From Clostridia bacterium (GTDB lineage: Bacteria > Bacillota > Clostridia > Acetivibrionales > JAFADI01), in the NCBI GenBank assembly GCA_026418695.1, contig JAOAAU010000118.1:1-43882 (forward strand): a DNA stretch of 43,882 bases, read 5' to 3'. The notes below the pieces were generated by a model. That model ran no database searches. It was not told the origin of the DNA and saw only the letters and a program-made list of their open reading frames with translations. This document shows, one piece after another, positions 1-7,943 of the stretch. The position numbers were made by a program, and so were the translations under genes. The stretch's first letter is position 1, and the number at the start of each line of letters is the position of its first letter.

Positions 1-42
1 TACTTGGACGGCAACGTCCCGGGAAAGTAGGTCATCGCCAGA
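1..42 (+). rRNA. 5S ribosomal RNA, 3' end (partial)
   Basis: The first bases match the conserved 3' part of bacterial 5S rRNA: a helix-forming GGACG/CGTCC hairpin followed by GGGAAAGTAGGTCATCGCC. The 5' part lies outside the window. A perfect terminator hairpin follows at once, so this is probably the end of an rRNA operon. The exact 3' end is uncertain by a few bases. Confidence 0.85.
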
Positions 43-50
43 TTTATTCC

Positions 51-80
51 AAAGCCTTATGGTTATCGCCATAAGGCTTT
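51..80 (+). terminator. rRNA operon terminator hairpin
   Basis: A perfect 12-bp stem (51-62 with 69-80) closes a 6-base loop, nine bases after the 5S end. The 3' arm ends in TTT but no long U-tract follows. It may therefore act together with the second hairpin at 108-157. Confidence 0.75.
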
Positions 81-107
81 GCTGCGTTACAAGAAGATGA
101 AAGGGGG

Positions 108-157
108 CGGTTCTTGTGTACCATTTTATAGAGTTGGCACACGAGAACCGTTTTCTT
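108..157 (+). terminator. Second terminator-like hairpin after the 5S rRNA
   Basis: The arms CGGTTCTTGTGT (108-119) and ACACGAGAACCG (139-150) pair with one G-U, and TTTTCTT follows. It separates rRNA transcription from the downstream gene pair. Confidence 0.6.
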
Positions 158-186
158 GCCCTCTGTGTAAATACTTTGTTTTCTGG

Positions 187-216
187 TTGCAAGATGATAG
201 TAAGTTCCAATATAAT
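187..216 (+). promoter_or_regulatory. Sigma-A-type promoter for the Cys/Gly-tail gene pair
   Basis: TTGCAA at 187-192 and TATAAT at 211-216 are 18 bp apart. They lie about 28 bases before the start codon at 245, which has its own AGGAGGG ribosome-binding site. The -10 is perfect and the -35 matches four of six positions. Confidence 0.6.
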
Positions 217-244
217 TTAAGTATAAAGACAGGAGGGAAACCAA

Positions 245-1162
245 ATGATCGACTTGATACGGAATATCAAAGGGCCGGATTTTCTTATCCTTTATTTTAT
301 TTATTGTATGATCATCATGGTAGGTTATAAACTGATCTACACGGCAATGAACAGAAATAGTGTATCCGGAGCCGTGAAAGAACTGGATGTATACTCTATG
401 GCGGTACTCAAAACGGATAATGATCCTTCGCACTTAGCCCATACAATGCTTTTCAAGCTGTGGTCGGAAGAATATATAGAACTCAAGGAAGAATCAAAAA
501 AAGTACTTTTCAAAGGAACCAATAAGCGAGCCTTAAACCTCCTGCCCGTTGAGATTGAATTTCTTAACAGCTTTTCAAACCCGACGAGTTTCAAACAATG
601 GATCACCAAAAAGCATAACCTGGATATGTTCAGAACTTTCGGAAGACAACTCAAGGAGCAATTGACGGAGATGCAACTTGTGAAAAGTAATGAGCGGCTT
701 GGAAATGAAAAAGTACTTCGAAGGATAATCTATACGCTGATGCTTTCATTGGGACTGATAAAATTCTTTATGGGAATAACTTATAACAAACCAGTGGGTT
801 ACCTTGTTTTTGAAATCATTTTTCTGACTATACTTTTCTTCATACTCAACAGAATCCCCCAAATAACCCTAGCCGGTCAGGCTTATTTGCGTGAAAAGTC
901 TGAAGCGGTTGAATATATCAAGAATCACAGAGGAAACCGTGGCTCAAAGCTGCCAGGTAAAGAGGCTGTAGCAGCGGTTGCTCTATTTGGTATTACAAGC
1001 ATGTATGGACTACCGGAATATGGGATGATTGCCAGAGCAGCACAGCCACATAATATTTCCGGCGGAAGCGGCTACAGCTGCAGCAGTTCAGGATGCAGCA
1101 GTTCCGGCTGCAGCGGGGGCGGATGTGGCGGTGGTGGCTGCGGCGGATGCGGGGGGTCATAA
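245..1162 (+). CDS. TIGR04222-like membrane protein with Cys/Gly-repeat C-terminal tail
   Basis: The 305-residue protein starts at an ATG behind AGGAGGG. It has an N-terminal membrane segment (about 12-30), a soluble helical region, and two hydrophobic segments (about 160-205). A second soluble stretch leads to the VALFG-type motif seen before the tail in TIGR04222-like proteins. The tail (273-305) is almost only Gly, Ser and Cys, with six cysteines at 279, 284, 289, 294, 299 and 302, a five-residue period ending in a three-residue step. The family name is from memory and its function is unknown. The next gene, a radical SAM/SPASM enzyme, overlaps this one and starts inside the tail-coding DNA, so the two are probably co-translated. 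The tail may be modified by that enzyme; metal binding or a disordered surface tail are alternatives. Confidence 0.75.
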   Translation: MIDLIRNIKGPDFLILYFIYCMIIMVGYKLIYTAMNRNSVSGAVKELDVYSMAVLKTDNDPSHLAHTMLFKLWSEEYIELKEESKKVLFKGTNKRALNLLPVEIEFLNSFSNPTSFKQWITKKHNLDMFRTFGRQLKEQLTEMQLVKSNERLGNEKVLRRIIYTLMLSLGLIKFFMGITYNKPVGYLVFEIIFLTILFFILNRIPQITLAGQAYLREKSEAVEYIKNHRGNRGSKLPGKEAVAAVALFGITSMYGLPEYGMIARAAQPHNISGGSGYSCSSSGCSSSGCSGGGCGGGGCGGCGGS

Positions 1163-2190
1163 AATTGAACTGTGATTTCTCGGTCAATAAAGATACGCTG
1201 ACATTTCAATGGCATATTACTTCCCGGTGCAATCTAAGATGCAAGCACTGCTATCAGGAAAGCTATGATCATCGGGAACTGGAATATTCGCAACTGATGG
1301 CGGTCATTGATCAATATAAGGATCTGCTGAAAAAGCTGAATAGAAAGGGTCACATTAATATTACGGGTGGAGAACCTTTTATAAGAGAGGATTTCTTTAG
1401 CCTCCTTGAAGTGCTTAATCAAAATCACCAGCATTTCAGTTTTGGGATTCTCACGAATGGAAGTTTTATTGATCAGGCTGCAGCGTGCAGATTGAAAAAC
1501 TTGAATCCTGCCTTTGTTCAGATTAGCATTGAAGGAGATGAGGAAATTCATAATTCCATCCGGGGAGAAGGAAACCTTGAACGGGTACTTCAAGCTTTAA
1601 AATGTCTAAGGAAGAACGACATCAAGACCCTCGTATCGTTTACAGCCCATCGGGGGAATTATAAAACCTTTCCGGCAGTTGCCGGATTGTGCAGAAGGAA
1701 CGGAGTTTTCAAACTGTGGACGGACAGGATGGTGCCTTTCGGAAATGCTGAAAGTATAAAAGCAAGCTCCTTGAATCCTCAAGAGACATGGGAGTTTTTT
1801 AATATTGTCAATCAATGCAGAGCAGAAAAAAACTGGCGGATTAGAAACAGGACAATCATAGAACTGAAAAGATCTTTGCAATTTCTCGCGGATAACAGCT
1901 TTCCCTACACCTGTAAAGCTGGAGAATCTTTGATCACTCTGCTGGAGGATGGAACGGTACTTCCGTGCAGAAGACTGCCTATCGTGGCAGGAAATATCAA
2001 GGAATCTTCCCTGATGGAAATATATTTTGAAAGTCCAACGCTTAAAGAACTGAGATCAGAGGTTGGAGCCCCAGGGAGATGCAGCAGATGCTCTTATTTC
2101 ATTTTATGCAGGGGTGGGGCACGATGCATTTCTTATGCAGTTACAGGGGAATACTTATCTCGCGATCCTGGGTGTCCGATCGTTTGGTAG
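1147..2190 (+). CDS. Radical SAM/SPASM domain protein, putative modifier of the adjacent Cys/Gly tail
   Basis: From ATG 1147 the product has 347 residues. C28, C32 and C35 form the CxxxCxxC motif that binds the SAM-cleaving [4Fe-4S] cluster. NITGGEPF follows as the radical SAM GGEP-type motif. The C-terminal part carries a SPASM-like cysteine set: CKAGES, LPCRR, then C312, C315, C321, C327 and C343. SPASM enzymes commonly modify ribosomally made peptides through auxiliary clusters. ATG 1147 overlaps the upstream gene by 16 bases; a TTG at 1165 behind a GGGGGG run is an alternative start, and an upstream in-frame ATG at 1093 is unlikely because it would add a Trp/Arg-rich shadow of the Gly-rich tail. 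No leader-recognition (RRE) domain is evident by eye. The substrate is inferred from context only. Confidence 0.85.
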   Translation: MRGVIKLNCDFSVNKDTLTFQWHITSRCNLRCKHCYQESYDHRELEYSQLMAVIDQYKDLLKKLNRKGHINITGGEPFIREDFFSLLEVLNQNHQHFSFGILTNGSFIDQAAACRLKNLNPAFVQISIEGDEEIHNSIRGEGNLERVLQALKCLRKNDIKTLVSFTAHRGNYKTFPAVAGLCRRNGVFKLWTDRMVPFGNAESIKASSLNPQETWEFFNIVNQCRAEKNWRIRNRTIIELKRSLQFLADNSFPYTCKAGESLITLLEDGTVLPCRRLPIVAGNIKESSLMEIYFESPTLKELRSEVGAPGRCSRCSYFILCRGGARCISYAVTGEYLSRDPGCPIVW

Positions 2191-2222
2191 GAGATTAAAG
2201 TTATGGTTAGTGTACTGCGCAA

Positions 2223-3260
2223 TTAAAATATTTCCAACTCAACTCTGTTCCGTCCGTTGTTCTTTGCTTTATACAATGCGATGTCCGCTCGCTTTGTCAT
2301 TGTTTCTTCAGAATCACCGATGCTGAAGCTTGTTACCCCAAGACTAATGGTAATATGACCAATTTTCTTAAACTTAAATGCCTCAACATCTTTTCTCACT
2401 CTTTCTGCAAGCATTTCCGCAGCCTGGATATCCGTCTCGGGAAGAACAATGATAAATTCTTCTCCCCCAAACCTTGCAAATACGTCATACTTTCGGATGC
2501 TGTTTTTGACGATTCGGGTTAATTCTAGTAAGGTGAGGTCTCCGACATCATGGCCGTAAGTATCGTTAATCTTTTTAAAGTGATCGATATCCCACAGGAT
2601 CAGAGATAAATCTCTCGACTTCCTTTCAACTCTTTTGATTTCATTCTCAAGAAATTCTTTCAGATAGTTTCTGTTGAAAGCCTTCGTAAGCGGGTCATAA
2701 ATAGCCATGAGCTCAAGCTTGTCCCTAACGTATCTCTTTACAAAAATTATGATTAAAAACAACAGCAATATATTGATTACGGTTGAAAATAGAAAAAGCT
2801 GATAATACTTTAATTTCATTTCAGAAATCAGTTGTGCCTCTAGTACGAGTGCATTGGCTGCATCCCACATTTCTTCACTTTTTGCAAGTAATGCTGCCTT
2901 AGCTTCAACAGCAGGCTTTTCTCTATAATTTTGCAGCGTTTCTTTGAATTCATTCCATGAATTTTTTAACTTGGCAAAGTTGATTCCATACCGGGTACTG
3001 TTCAAGCCAAGATCTTGATCCTCCGGAGAATAGTCTTGAAATTTCTTGTCTACCAGACGAATCAAATCGTCTCTTATCACATTATTGGTTTCGAGCTTTG
3101 AAATTCTTTGAACAGAACCGCGGATAATTCCCAGGTTGTTGATTAAATCAGCATCGTGTTCGATATTTTTTACCAGAAAAAAACGAATGAAACCATCTAT
3201 AAAAACAACTCCGATGATGGCTATTAAGGTGATGAACAGCCAGGAAGAACTTTTTTTCAT
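2223..3260 (-). CDS. Membrane-bound diguanylate cyclase (GGDEF)
   Basis: This 345-residue enzyme should make c-di-GMP from two GTP. Transmembrane segments at about 7-29 and 152-175 flank an extracytoplasmic, mostly helical sensor region with no recognised ligand motif. The GGDEF domain fills the C-terminal half: DIDHFKKINDTYGHD near 224-238 and the active-site GGEEF at 265-269. RKYD at 256-259 sits exactly five residues before GGEEF, the position of the inhibitory I-site, so product feedback is likely. The start follows GGAGG. The gene converges on the radical SAM gene with a 32-base gap and is divergent from the germination operon. A c-di-GMP riboswitch lies about 4.4 kb away. No EAL or HD-GYP domain is present. 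Confidence 0.92.
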   Translation of the reverse strand: MKKSSSWLFITLIAIIGVVFIDGFIRFFLVKNIEHDADLINNLGIIRGSVQRISKLETNNVIRDDLIRLVDKKFQDYSPEDQDLGLNSTRYGINFAKLKNSWNEFKETLQNYREKPAVEAKAALLAKSEEMWDAANALVLEAQLISEMKLKYYQLFLFSTVINILLLFLIIIFVKRYVRDKLELMAIYDPLTKAFNRNYLKEFLENEIKRVERKSRDLSLILWDIDHFKKINDTYGHDVGDLTLLELTRIVKNSIRKYDVFARFGGEEFIIVLPETDIQAAEMLAERVRKDVEAFKFKKIGHITISLGVTSFSIGDSEETMTKRADIALYKAKNNGRNRVELEIF

Positions 3261-3496
3261 AAATACCTCCGAAGGAAAGATAACAAAGATTGCTAAAAAT
3301 CTTCATGCAATAAAGTGAATTGCTAATATCTTACCATGAACTTCTACATTGAAACAGTGTTATTTATGTAAACAACTTTTGCTGCTTCAATAATATGAGG
3401 GAATTTATCACTTTATAATATTCAATTAGTTACAACGCTTTTTTCCTAAATGTTTATTTGTTGGGAAAATAACAAATAACTAATAGGGGTGATGAG

Positions 3497-5053
3497 ATGA
3501 TTAAAAGATTTCGCAGGAAAGATTCAACAGATAGAAAAGGAAGACAAACGGATCAAAAGAATAAAAGCATGACAACACTGAAAGAATCCCTGGAAGAGAA
3601 TATTGCTGCGTTTCAAAATATCTTTTCGAAAAATGAAACGCTAATCATAAGAAGGTTTCAAAACAAATACTTGTCAGCTGCGAAGTGCTGTGTACTCTAT
3701 TTTGACGGTATGGTGAATACGGAAATATTGAATGAAAATATCATCCAGCCGATTTTAAGCAATGACTTGACGGATAAAATATCCAGCATCAATTTATTGG
3801 AGGAATTGCAATACAAAGTGATTGTATCCAATAACGTAAAGATTGTGACCGATATGGATCAAATTGTTAGTTCTGCAGTTTATGGAGACACAATCTTTTT
3901 ACTGGACGGATATGCCAAAGCCCTGATCATTGAATCCAAGGGCTGGAAAATGCGATCGGTGGATGAACCGGAATCCTCAAAGGTAGTCAGAGGCCCAAGG
4001 GAAGGATTTACTGAGTCCATTCTCATCAACTTATCCCTGGTTCGCAGAAAAATCGTAAACCCGGATTTGAAGTTTAAATTTCGAGAAATCGGAGAGAGAA
4101 CCCGTACTAAGGTTTGTATCTGCTATATTGAGGGTCTTGCATTGGAGAGTATTTTTAAAGAATTGGAACAGCGTTTGGATAAAATTCAAATCGATGGAAT
4201 CATTGATTCGGGGTATATTCAGGAATTAATTGGAGATGCGGTCTTTTCCCCCTTTGAAACCGTGGGGGCCAGTGAACGGCCGGACGTCATTGCCGCCAAG
4301 CTGCTGGAAGGAAGAATCGCATTATTTGTAGATGGAAGTCCCTTTGTATTGACGGTTCCCTTTGTGATCGCAGAAGCGAGTCAATCAGCAGAGGATTATT
4401 ATAATAGCTACATATTTGCCTCTATGAACAGGCTATTACGAATGTCAGCGATCATACTGGCAATCAGTATTCCCGGTTTGTTTCTGGCGGTTACTACCTA
4501 TCATCAGGAGATGCTGCCTACACCTCTGTTATTAAGCATATCTGCATCTAGACAGGGAGTTCCTTTTCCTACCGTCGTCTCTTTGGTCCTAATGCTGGTT
4601 GTTTTTGACGTATTAAGGGAAGCCGGTACTAGAATGCCTACGCCTATAGGACAGGCGGTCAATATCGTAGGCACACTGGTATTGGGGCAAGCCGCTGTTG
4701 AGGCGAAGTTGGTAAGTGCACCCGTTGTCATTGTAACGGCCTTGACCGGGATTTTAACACTGATGAATATAAATCTGATCGGCCCGATCATCATTATGCG
4801 GTTTTTTTTGCTGTTCGGAGCTGCATTTTTAGGTATTTATGGTCTGATTTTTGCTTTTATTTTGGTCAATATTCATCTGGTGACGCTTCGTTCCTTTGGA
4901 GTGCCTTATATGATGAATCTAACCTCGGTTAAAAATCACAATGGCCAGGATGTCTGGATTCGTGCTCCCTGGTGGACGATGACCCTAAGGCCAAAGATCA
5001 TAGCTGCAAAAAATCTTGTCCGACAAACAACGAAGAGGAAGAAGGGGAAGTAA
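3497..5053 (+). CDS. Spore germinant receptor subunit A (GerA/GRKA family)
   Basis: The 518-residue protein is of normal length for a receptor A subunit, which sits in the inner membrane of the spore. A hydrophilic N-terminal half with family motifs such as EGxxxxI near the middle is followed by about four to five membrane segments from residue 315 on, then a basic tail ending TTKRKKGK. The start is an ATG behind AGGGGTGATGAG. It is the first gene of an A-C-D-B operon. The 236-base region upstream contains TATAAT near 3415 but no forespore sigma-G promoter that I could identify. The germinant cannot be read from the sequence. Confidence 0.92.
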   Translation: MIKRFRRKDSTDRKGRQTDQKNKSMTTLKESLEENIAAFQNIFSKNETLIIRRFQNKYLSAAKCCVLYFDGMVNTEILNENIIQPILSNDLTDKISSINLLEELQYKVIVSNNVKIVTDMDQIVSSAVYGDTIFLLDGYAKALIIESKGWKMRSVDEPESSKVVRGPREGFTESILINLSLVRRKIVNPDLKFKFREIGERTRTKVCICYIEGLALESIFKELEQRLDKIQIDGIIDSGYIQELIGDAVFSPFETVGASERPDVIAAKLLEGRIALFVDGSPFVLTVPFVIAEASQSAEDYYNSYIFASMNRLLRMSAIILAISIPGLFLAVTTYHQEMLPTPLLLSISASRQGVPFPTVVSLVLMLVVFDVLREAGTRMPTPIGQAVNIVGTLVLGQAAVEAKLVSAPVVIVTALTGILTLMNINLIGPIIIMRFFLLFGAAFLGIYGLIFAFILVNIHLVTLRSFGVPYMMNLTSVKNHNGQDVWIRAPWWTMTLRPKIIAAKNLVRQTTKRKKGK

Positions 5054-5057
5054 CTCT

Positions 5058-6212
5058 TTGAAAAGAACAAGAATGCTTTCACTCGTTATCATGAGTATAT
5101 TAAATATATTGCTCCTTGCTGGCTGTTGGAATTACAGGGAAGTTGATCAACTGTCGATCGTTGCGGGGGTGGCCATCGATAAGGGGATCCATGAAAAATA
5201 CAGTTTGTCGGTAGAAATTGCAGAGATCAGCGGCGAAAAGGAGTCGGAGACAAAGTCTAAAACAATAACCGTTGAAGGGAAAACGATATTTGATGCTGCA
5301 AGAAATGCCATTTCTTTTATGGGGAAAAAACTTTATTGGAGCCACGCAAAGGTTGTTATTGTTAGCCGGGAAGTTGCTGAAACCGGACTTGTTGACATAT
5401 TGGACTGGTATAACCGGGATGCTGAAACCCGGGGGGACATTCATATTCTGGTTTCAAAAGGAGAATCGGCAAAAGAAATTTTATCGAGGAAATCAACAAC
5501 AGAAAAAGTGAAGTCTTTTGAAATCGATAAGATGATGGAAAACCAAAAAGCGTTGTCCAAAACATCACCCATAGAAATCTGGGAGATTACCAATGAACTG
5601 GCCGCAAAGGGAGTTGGCGCTATTAGTGCGGCGGTTGATTTAGAGAAGTCAGATGGGGAGGAAGTTCCACGCGTCTTAGGAACTGCAGTTTTTAAAGGGA
5701 ATAAGCTTATCGGCTTTTTAGATGCGGATGAAACAAAAGCGTTGCTGTTCATTCGGAATAAGTTGGACGGAGGTATACTTGCTGAAGATATACAAATGAA
5801 TGGCATAGTTGAGAGCGTTTCTCTTGAAATTTTTAAAAGTAAAACAAAAGTTCAACCTGTTGTAAGCAATGAAGAGATTAAAATGAAGGTAAGCGTTGAA
5901 ACCACAGTGGCGATTGATGAGATCGAGGGAACTTTTAACGTTATTGAGGATGAGGGGAGAAAGAAGCTTGAGAAATTCGCCGAGGAATCCTTAAAAAGTC
6001 AAATGGAGAATCTGATCAAAAAGGTTCAATTGGAGTATGGAGTGGACATATTTGGTTTTGGGACCAAACTGCGTGAGGAAAAACCAAAAGCATGGGAAAG
6101 TGTATCGAGTGAATGGGCAAACGTATTTAAAGATATAAAGGTGGATGTAAATGTAAAAGTACATGTCAAAAACAGTGCAATGCTGTCCAAACCGTTAGAA
6201 GTAGGAGATTAA
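5058..6212 (+). CDS. Spore germinant receptor subunit C, lipoprotein (Ger(x)C family)
   Basis: From TTG 5058 the product has 384 residues, the usual size for Ger(x)C proteins. A hydrophobic signal peptide ends in the lipobox LLAGC with lipidated Cys23. The typical CWNYREVDQLSIVAGVAIDKG-type family start follows directly (C23 onward). TTG 5058 is preferred because GGGGAAG lies about ten bases upstream and the start falls just after the subunit A stop. An ATG at 5073 would also keep the signal peptide, while a start at 5016 would add an Arg-rich extension overlapping the A gene by 38 bases. The mature protein is expected on the outer face of the spore inner membrane. Confidence 0.9.
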   Translation: MKRTRMLSLVIMSILNILLLAGCWNYREVDQLSIVAGVAIDKGIHEKYSLSVEIAEISGEKESETKSKTITVEGKTIFDAARNAISFMGKKLYWSHAKVVIVSREVAETGLVDILDWYNRDAETRGDIHILVSKGESAKEILSRKSTTEKVKSFEIDKMMENQKALSKTSPIEIWEITNELAAKGVGAISAAVDLEKSDGEEVPRVLGTAVFKGNKLIGFLDADETKALLFIRNKLDGGILAEDIQMNGIVESVSLEIFKSKTKVQPVVSNEEIKMKVSVETTVAIDEIEGTFNVIEDEGRKKLEKFAEESLKSQMENLIKKVQLEYGVDIFGFGTKLREEKPKAWESVSSEWANVFKDIKVDVNVKVHVKNSAMLSKPLEVGD

Positions 6213-6214
6213 AT

Positions 6215-6424
6215 ATGATTTTCCTTGTTTTAATCGTATATGCTGTATTGATATTATATGAGTTTATACCTCTTTACAAGCAAAAACAATGGCCTGAATT
6301 TGCTGCCAATGCCGTTCTGGGAGTATTGTCACTTACAGTTGCAATACTGCTGAGTGTAGAAGTAAAAATACCAAGTCCTTCAAAACCTATCAGTAATGTA
6401 ATTACATCTGTGTTTGGAAAGTAG
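6215..6424 (+). CDS. Small two-membrane-segment protein, germinant receptor D-subunit-like
   Basis: A 69-residue protein sits between subunits C and B, two bases after the C stop. It has hydrophobic segments at about 2-18 and 30-50, with a short charged linker (YKQKQWPEF) and a Ser/Pro/Lys-rich end. Small two-helix 'D' proteins are known in some Bacillus and clostridial receptor operons, where they modulate germination. That assignment rests on size, topology and operon position, not on a recognised motif. Confidence 0.7.
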   Translation: MIFLVLIVYAVLILYEFIPLYKQKQWPEFAANAVLGVLSLTVAILLSVEVKIPSPSKPISNVITSVFGK

Positions 6425-6431
6425 GTTTTCT

Positions 6432-7520
6432 ATGTATAAGGAGCAAATTACAGACAGAGAAGCTATAAGCATGCTATTACTTTTCGTTATTGGAAGCACG
6501 CTGATCATTGGTATTGGCGGCGACGCAAAAAATGATGCCTGGATCGCGGGAATTGCAGGGATTCTGATGGCCCTTCCCATAATATTGGTATATTCAAGAA
6601 TTTCTTCACTTTTTCCCGGGAAAGATCTTTTTGATATTTTAACCAGCATATTAGGAAAAGTATTTGGAAAAACAGTTGCCGTTTTATATATCTGGTATGC
6701 CTTTCACCTGGGGGCATTGGTGATTCGTAACTTTGGGGAATTTATCAACACAGTCGCCATGCCGGAAACACCGATGCTCGTTCCCATGCTTTGCTTGGGC
6801 TTGGTTTGTATAGTTGCTGTCAGAGCGGGAATAGAAGTGCTTGGAAGGATCAGTACATATCTGGTTTTCCCCCTGATGGCGATCATTATGATTGTACAAA
6901 TACTGGCAATTCCCGAACTAAAACCAAACTATATCAAACCGTTTCTCAGTCAAGGTATCATGCCAATTTTAAAGGGAGGGTTTTCTGCATTTGCATTTCC
7001 TTTTGCTGAAACCATTCTTTTTATCGCAGTATTTTTTTCCCTGAAAACTAAAAGGTCACCTTATAAGGTTTATTTTTCCGGTCTATCCATTGCCGGTGTA
7101 CTTATATTGTTGTTAACTATCAGAAATATTATGGTTTTGGGAGATCTGCTTGGAAGACTGTACTTTCCGTCGCATGTAGCCGTGAGTCGAATCAACATCG
7201 GAAACTTCTTAGAGAGAATTGAAGTTTCTGTTGCCTTTGTATTTATTGTGGGTGCATTTGTTAAAACAGGTGTCTGCCTATTTGCAGCCTGCAGAGGGAT
7301 TGGCAAAGTGTTTAATTTGACGGACTATAAACCGATCGTGATACAGACAGGACTATTAATGATCTATTTTTCCTATATTGTTTATGACAGCATCATGGAA
7401 ATGAGGAACTGGGCGTTCAAGGTTTATCCATATTATGCCTTTCCGTTTCAAGTAATTCTCCCCTTGGTGATCTGGATTGCCGCCGAAATCAAGACTAGAA
7501 AAAAGGCGAAGCAGTGCTGA
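6432..7520 (+). CDS. Spore germinant receptor subunit B (GerB/GRKB, APC-superfamily)
   Basis: From ATG 6432 the product has 362 residues and about ten hydrophobic segments, as expected for the permease-like B subunit, which is thought to bind the germinant. The N-terminal EQITDREAISMLLLFVIGST and the internal FGEFINTVAMPETPM are typical of the family. GGAAAGTAGG precedes ATG 6432 at good spacing. The alternative TTG at 6414 overlaps the D-like gene and lacks such a site. This is the last gene of the operon; a 9-bp terminator hairpin follows at 7560. Confidence 0.92.
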   Translation: MYKEQITDREAISMLLLFVIGSTLIIGIGGDAKNDAWIAGIAGILMALPIILVYSRISSLFPGKDLFDILTSILGKVFGKTVAVLYIWYAFHLGALVIRNFGEFINTVAMPETPMLVPMLCLGLVCIVAVRAGIEVLGRISTYLVFPLMAIIMIVQILAIPELKPNYIKPFLSQGIMPILKGGFSAFAFPFAETILFIAVFFSLKTKRSPYKVYFSGLSIAGVLILLLTIRNIMVLGDLLGRLYFPSHVAVSRINIGNFLERIEVSVAFVFIVGAFVKTGVCLFAACRGIGKVFNLTDYKPIVIQTGLLMIYFSYIVYDSIMEMRNWAFKVYPYYAFPFQVILPLVIWIAAEIKTRKKAKQC

Positions 7521-7559
7521 TCCCTCTTCATTGTATTAACTAGGAGGAATGCCCTGTTA

Positions 7560-7590
7560 AAATAGGACTTTGGTCCTATTTGTATATTTA
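7560..7590 (+). terminator. Terminator of the germinant receptor operon
   Basis: AAATAGGAC (7560-7568) pairs perfectly with GTCCTATTT (7573-7581) around a TTTG loop, followed by GTATATTTAAAT. The U-tract is weak, so read-through is possible. Confidence 0.6.
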
Positions 7591-7691
7591 AATATTGTTG
7601 ATGAGGTGGGGTGTAGATTATAATAATTTATAGGTATTATGTCAAAGAAGCTTTGGTAATATATTACTAGAGAACAGTAATTGCAGAGAAT

Positions 7692-7774
7692 TGAAAAGAG
7701 CAAACCCGCCGAAAGACGGGGACGCAAAGCCGCGAGTCTAAAGCATAGAATGCCATGATGGTTGGGTTGCCAAA
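7692..7774 (+). promoter_or_regulatory. c-di-GMP-I (GEMM-I) riboswitch aptamer
   Basis: The stretch carries the conserved GEMM-I landmarks in order: GCAAACC, a stem capped by a GAAA tetraloop (CCGAAAGACGG), GGGACGCAAAGCC, GAGTCTAAAG, a variable stem with CCATGATGG, and the closing GGGTTGCC at 7764-7772. This class binds c-di-GMP. A terminator at 7869-7899 lies between the aptamer and the 89-residue protein at 7944, so control is probably by transcription termination. GTTGCC at the aptamer's 3' end is complementary to GGCAAC in the terminator's 5' arm, a possible switching contact. I cannot decide whether the switch is ON or OFF. Confidence 0.88.
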
Positions 7775-7868
7775 ACATGAAGTAGGAAAAAAAGAAATTT
7801 AAACTGAGGAAATTAAAGGACGCCATGAAGCCTGGGTTTAAATCTTGCTTTCTATCTTCAAAGAATAT

Positions 7869-7899
7869 AAAGCAGGCAACTTTCATTGCCTGCTTTTTT
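7869..7899 (+). terminator. Riboswitch expression-platform terminator
   Basis: AAAGCAGGCAA (7869-7879) pairs perfectly with TTGCCTGCTTT (7886-7896), followed by T residues. It sits 45 bases before the start codon at 7944 and about 95 bases after the c-di-GMP aptamer. Confidence 0.85.
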
Positions 7900-7943
7900 A
7901 ATGTAAAATTTAATCTGAAAGGACGGCTATTGAAGGAGGCAGT

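Noticed and set aside
3261-3496. Forespore sigma-G promoter before the germinant receptor operon
   Set aside because: No pair resembling the sigma-G -35 and -10 with correct spacing could be found, only a TATAAT near 3415 without a matching -35.
7656-7667. 12-bp palindrome GTAATATATTAC before the riboswitch
   Set aside because: It is made almost only of A and T in AT-rich DNA, with no promoter aligned to it. It is likely chance.
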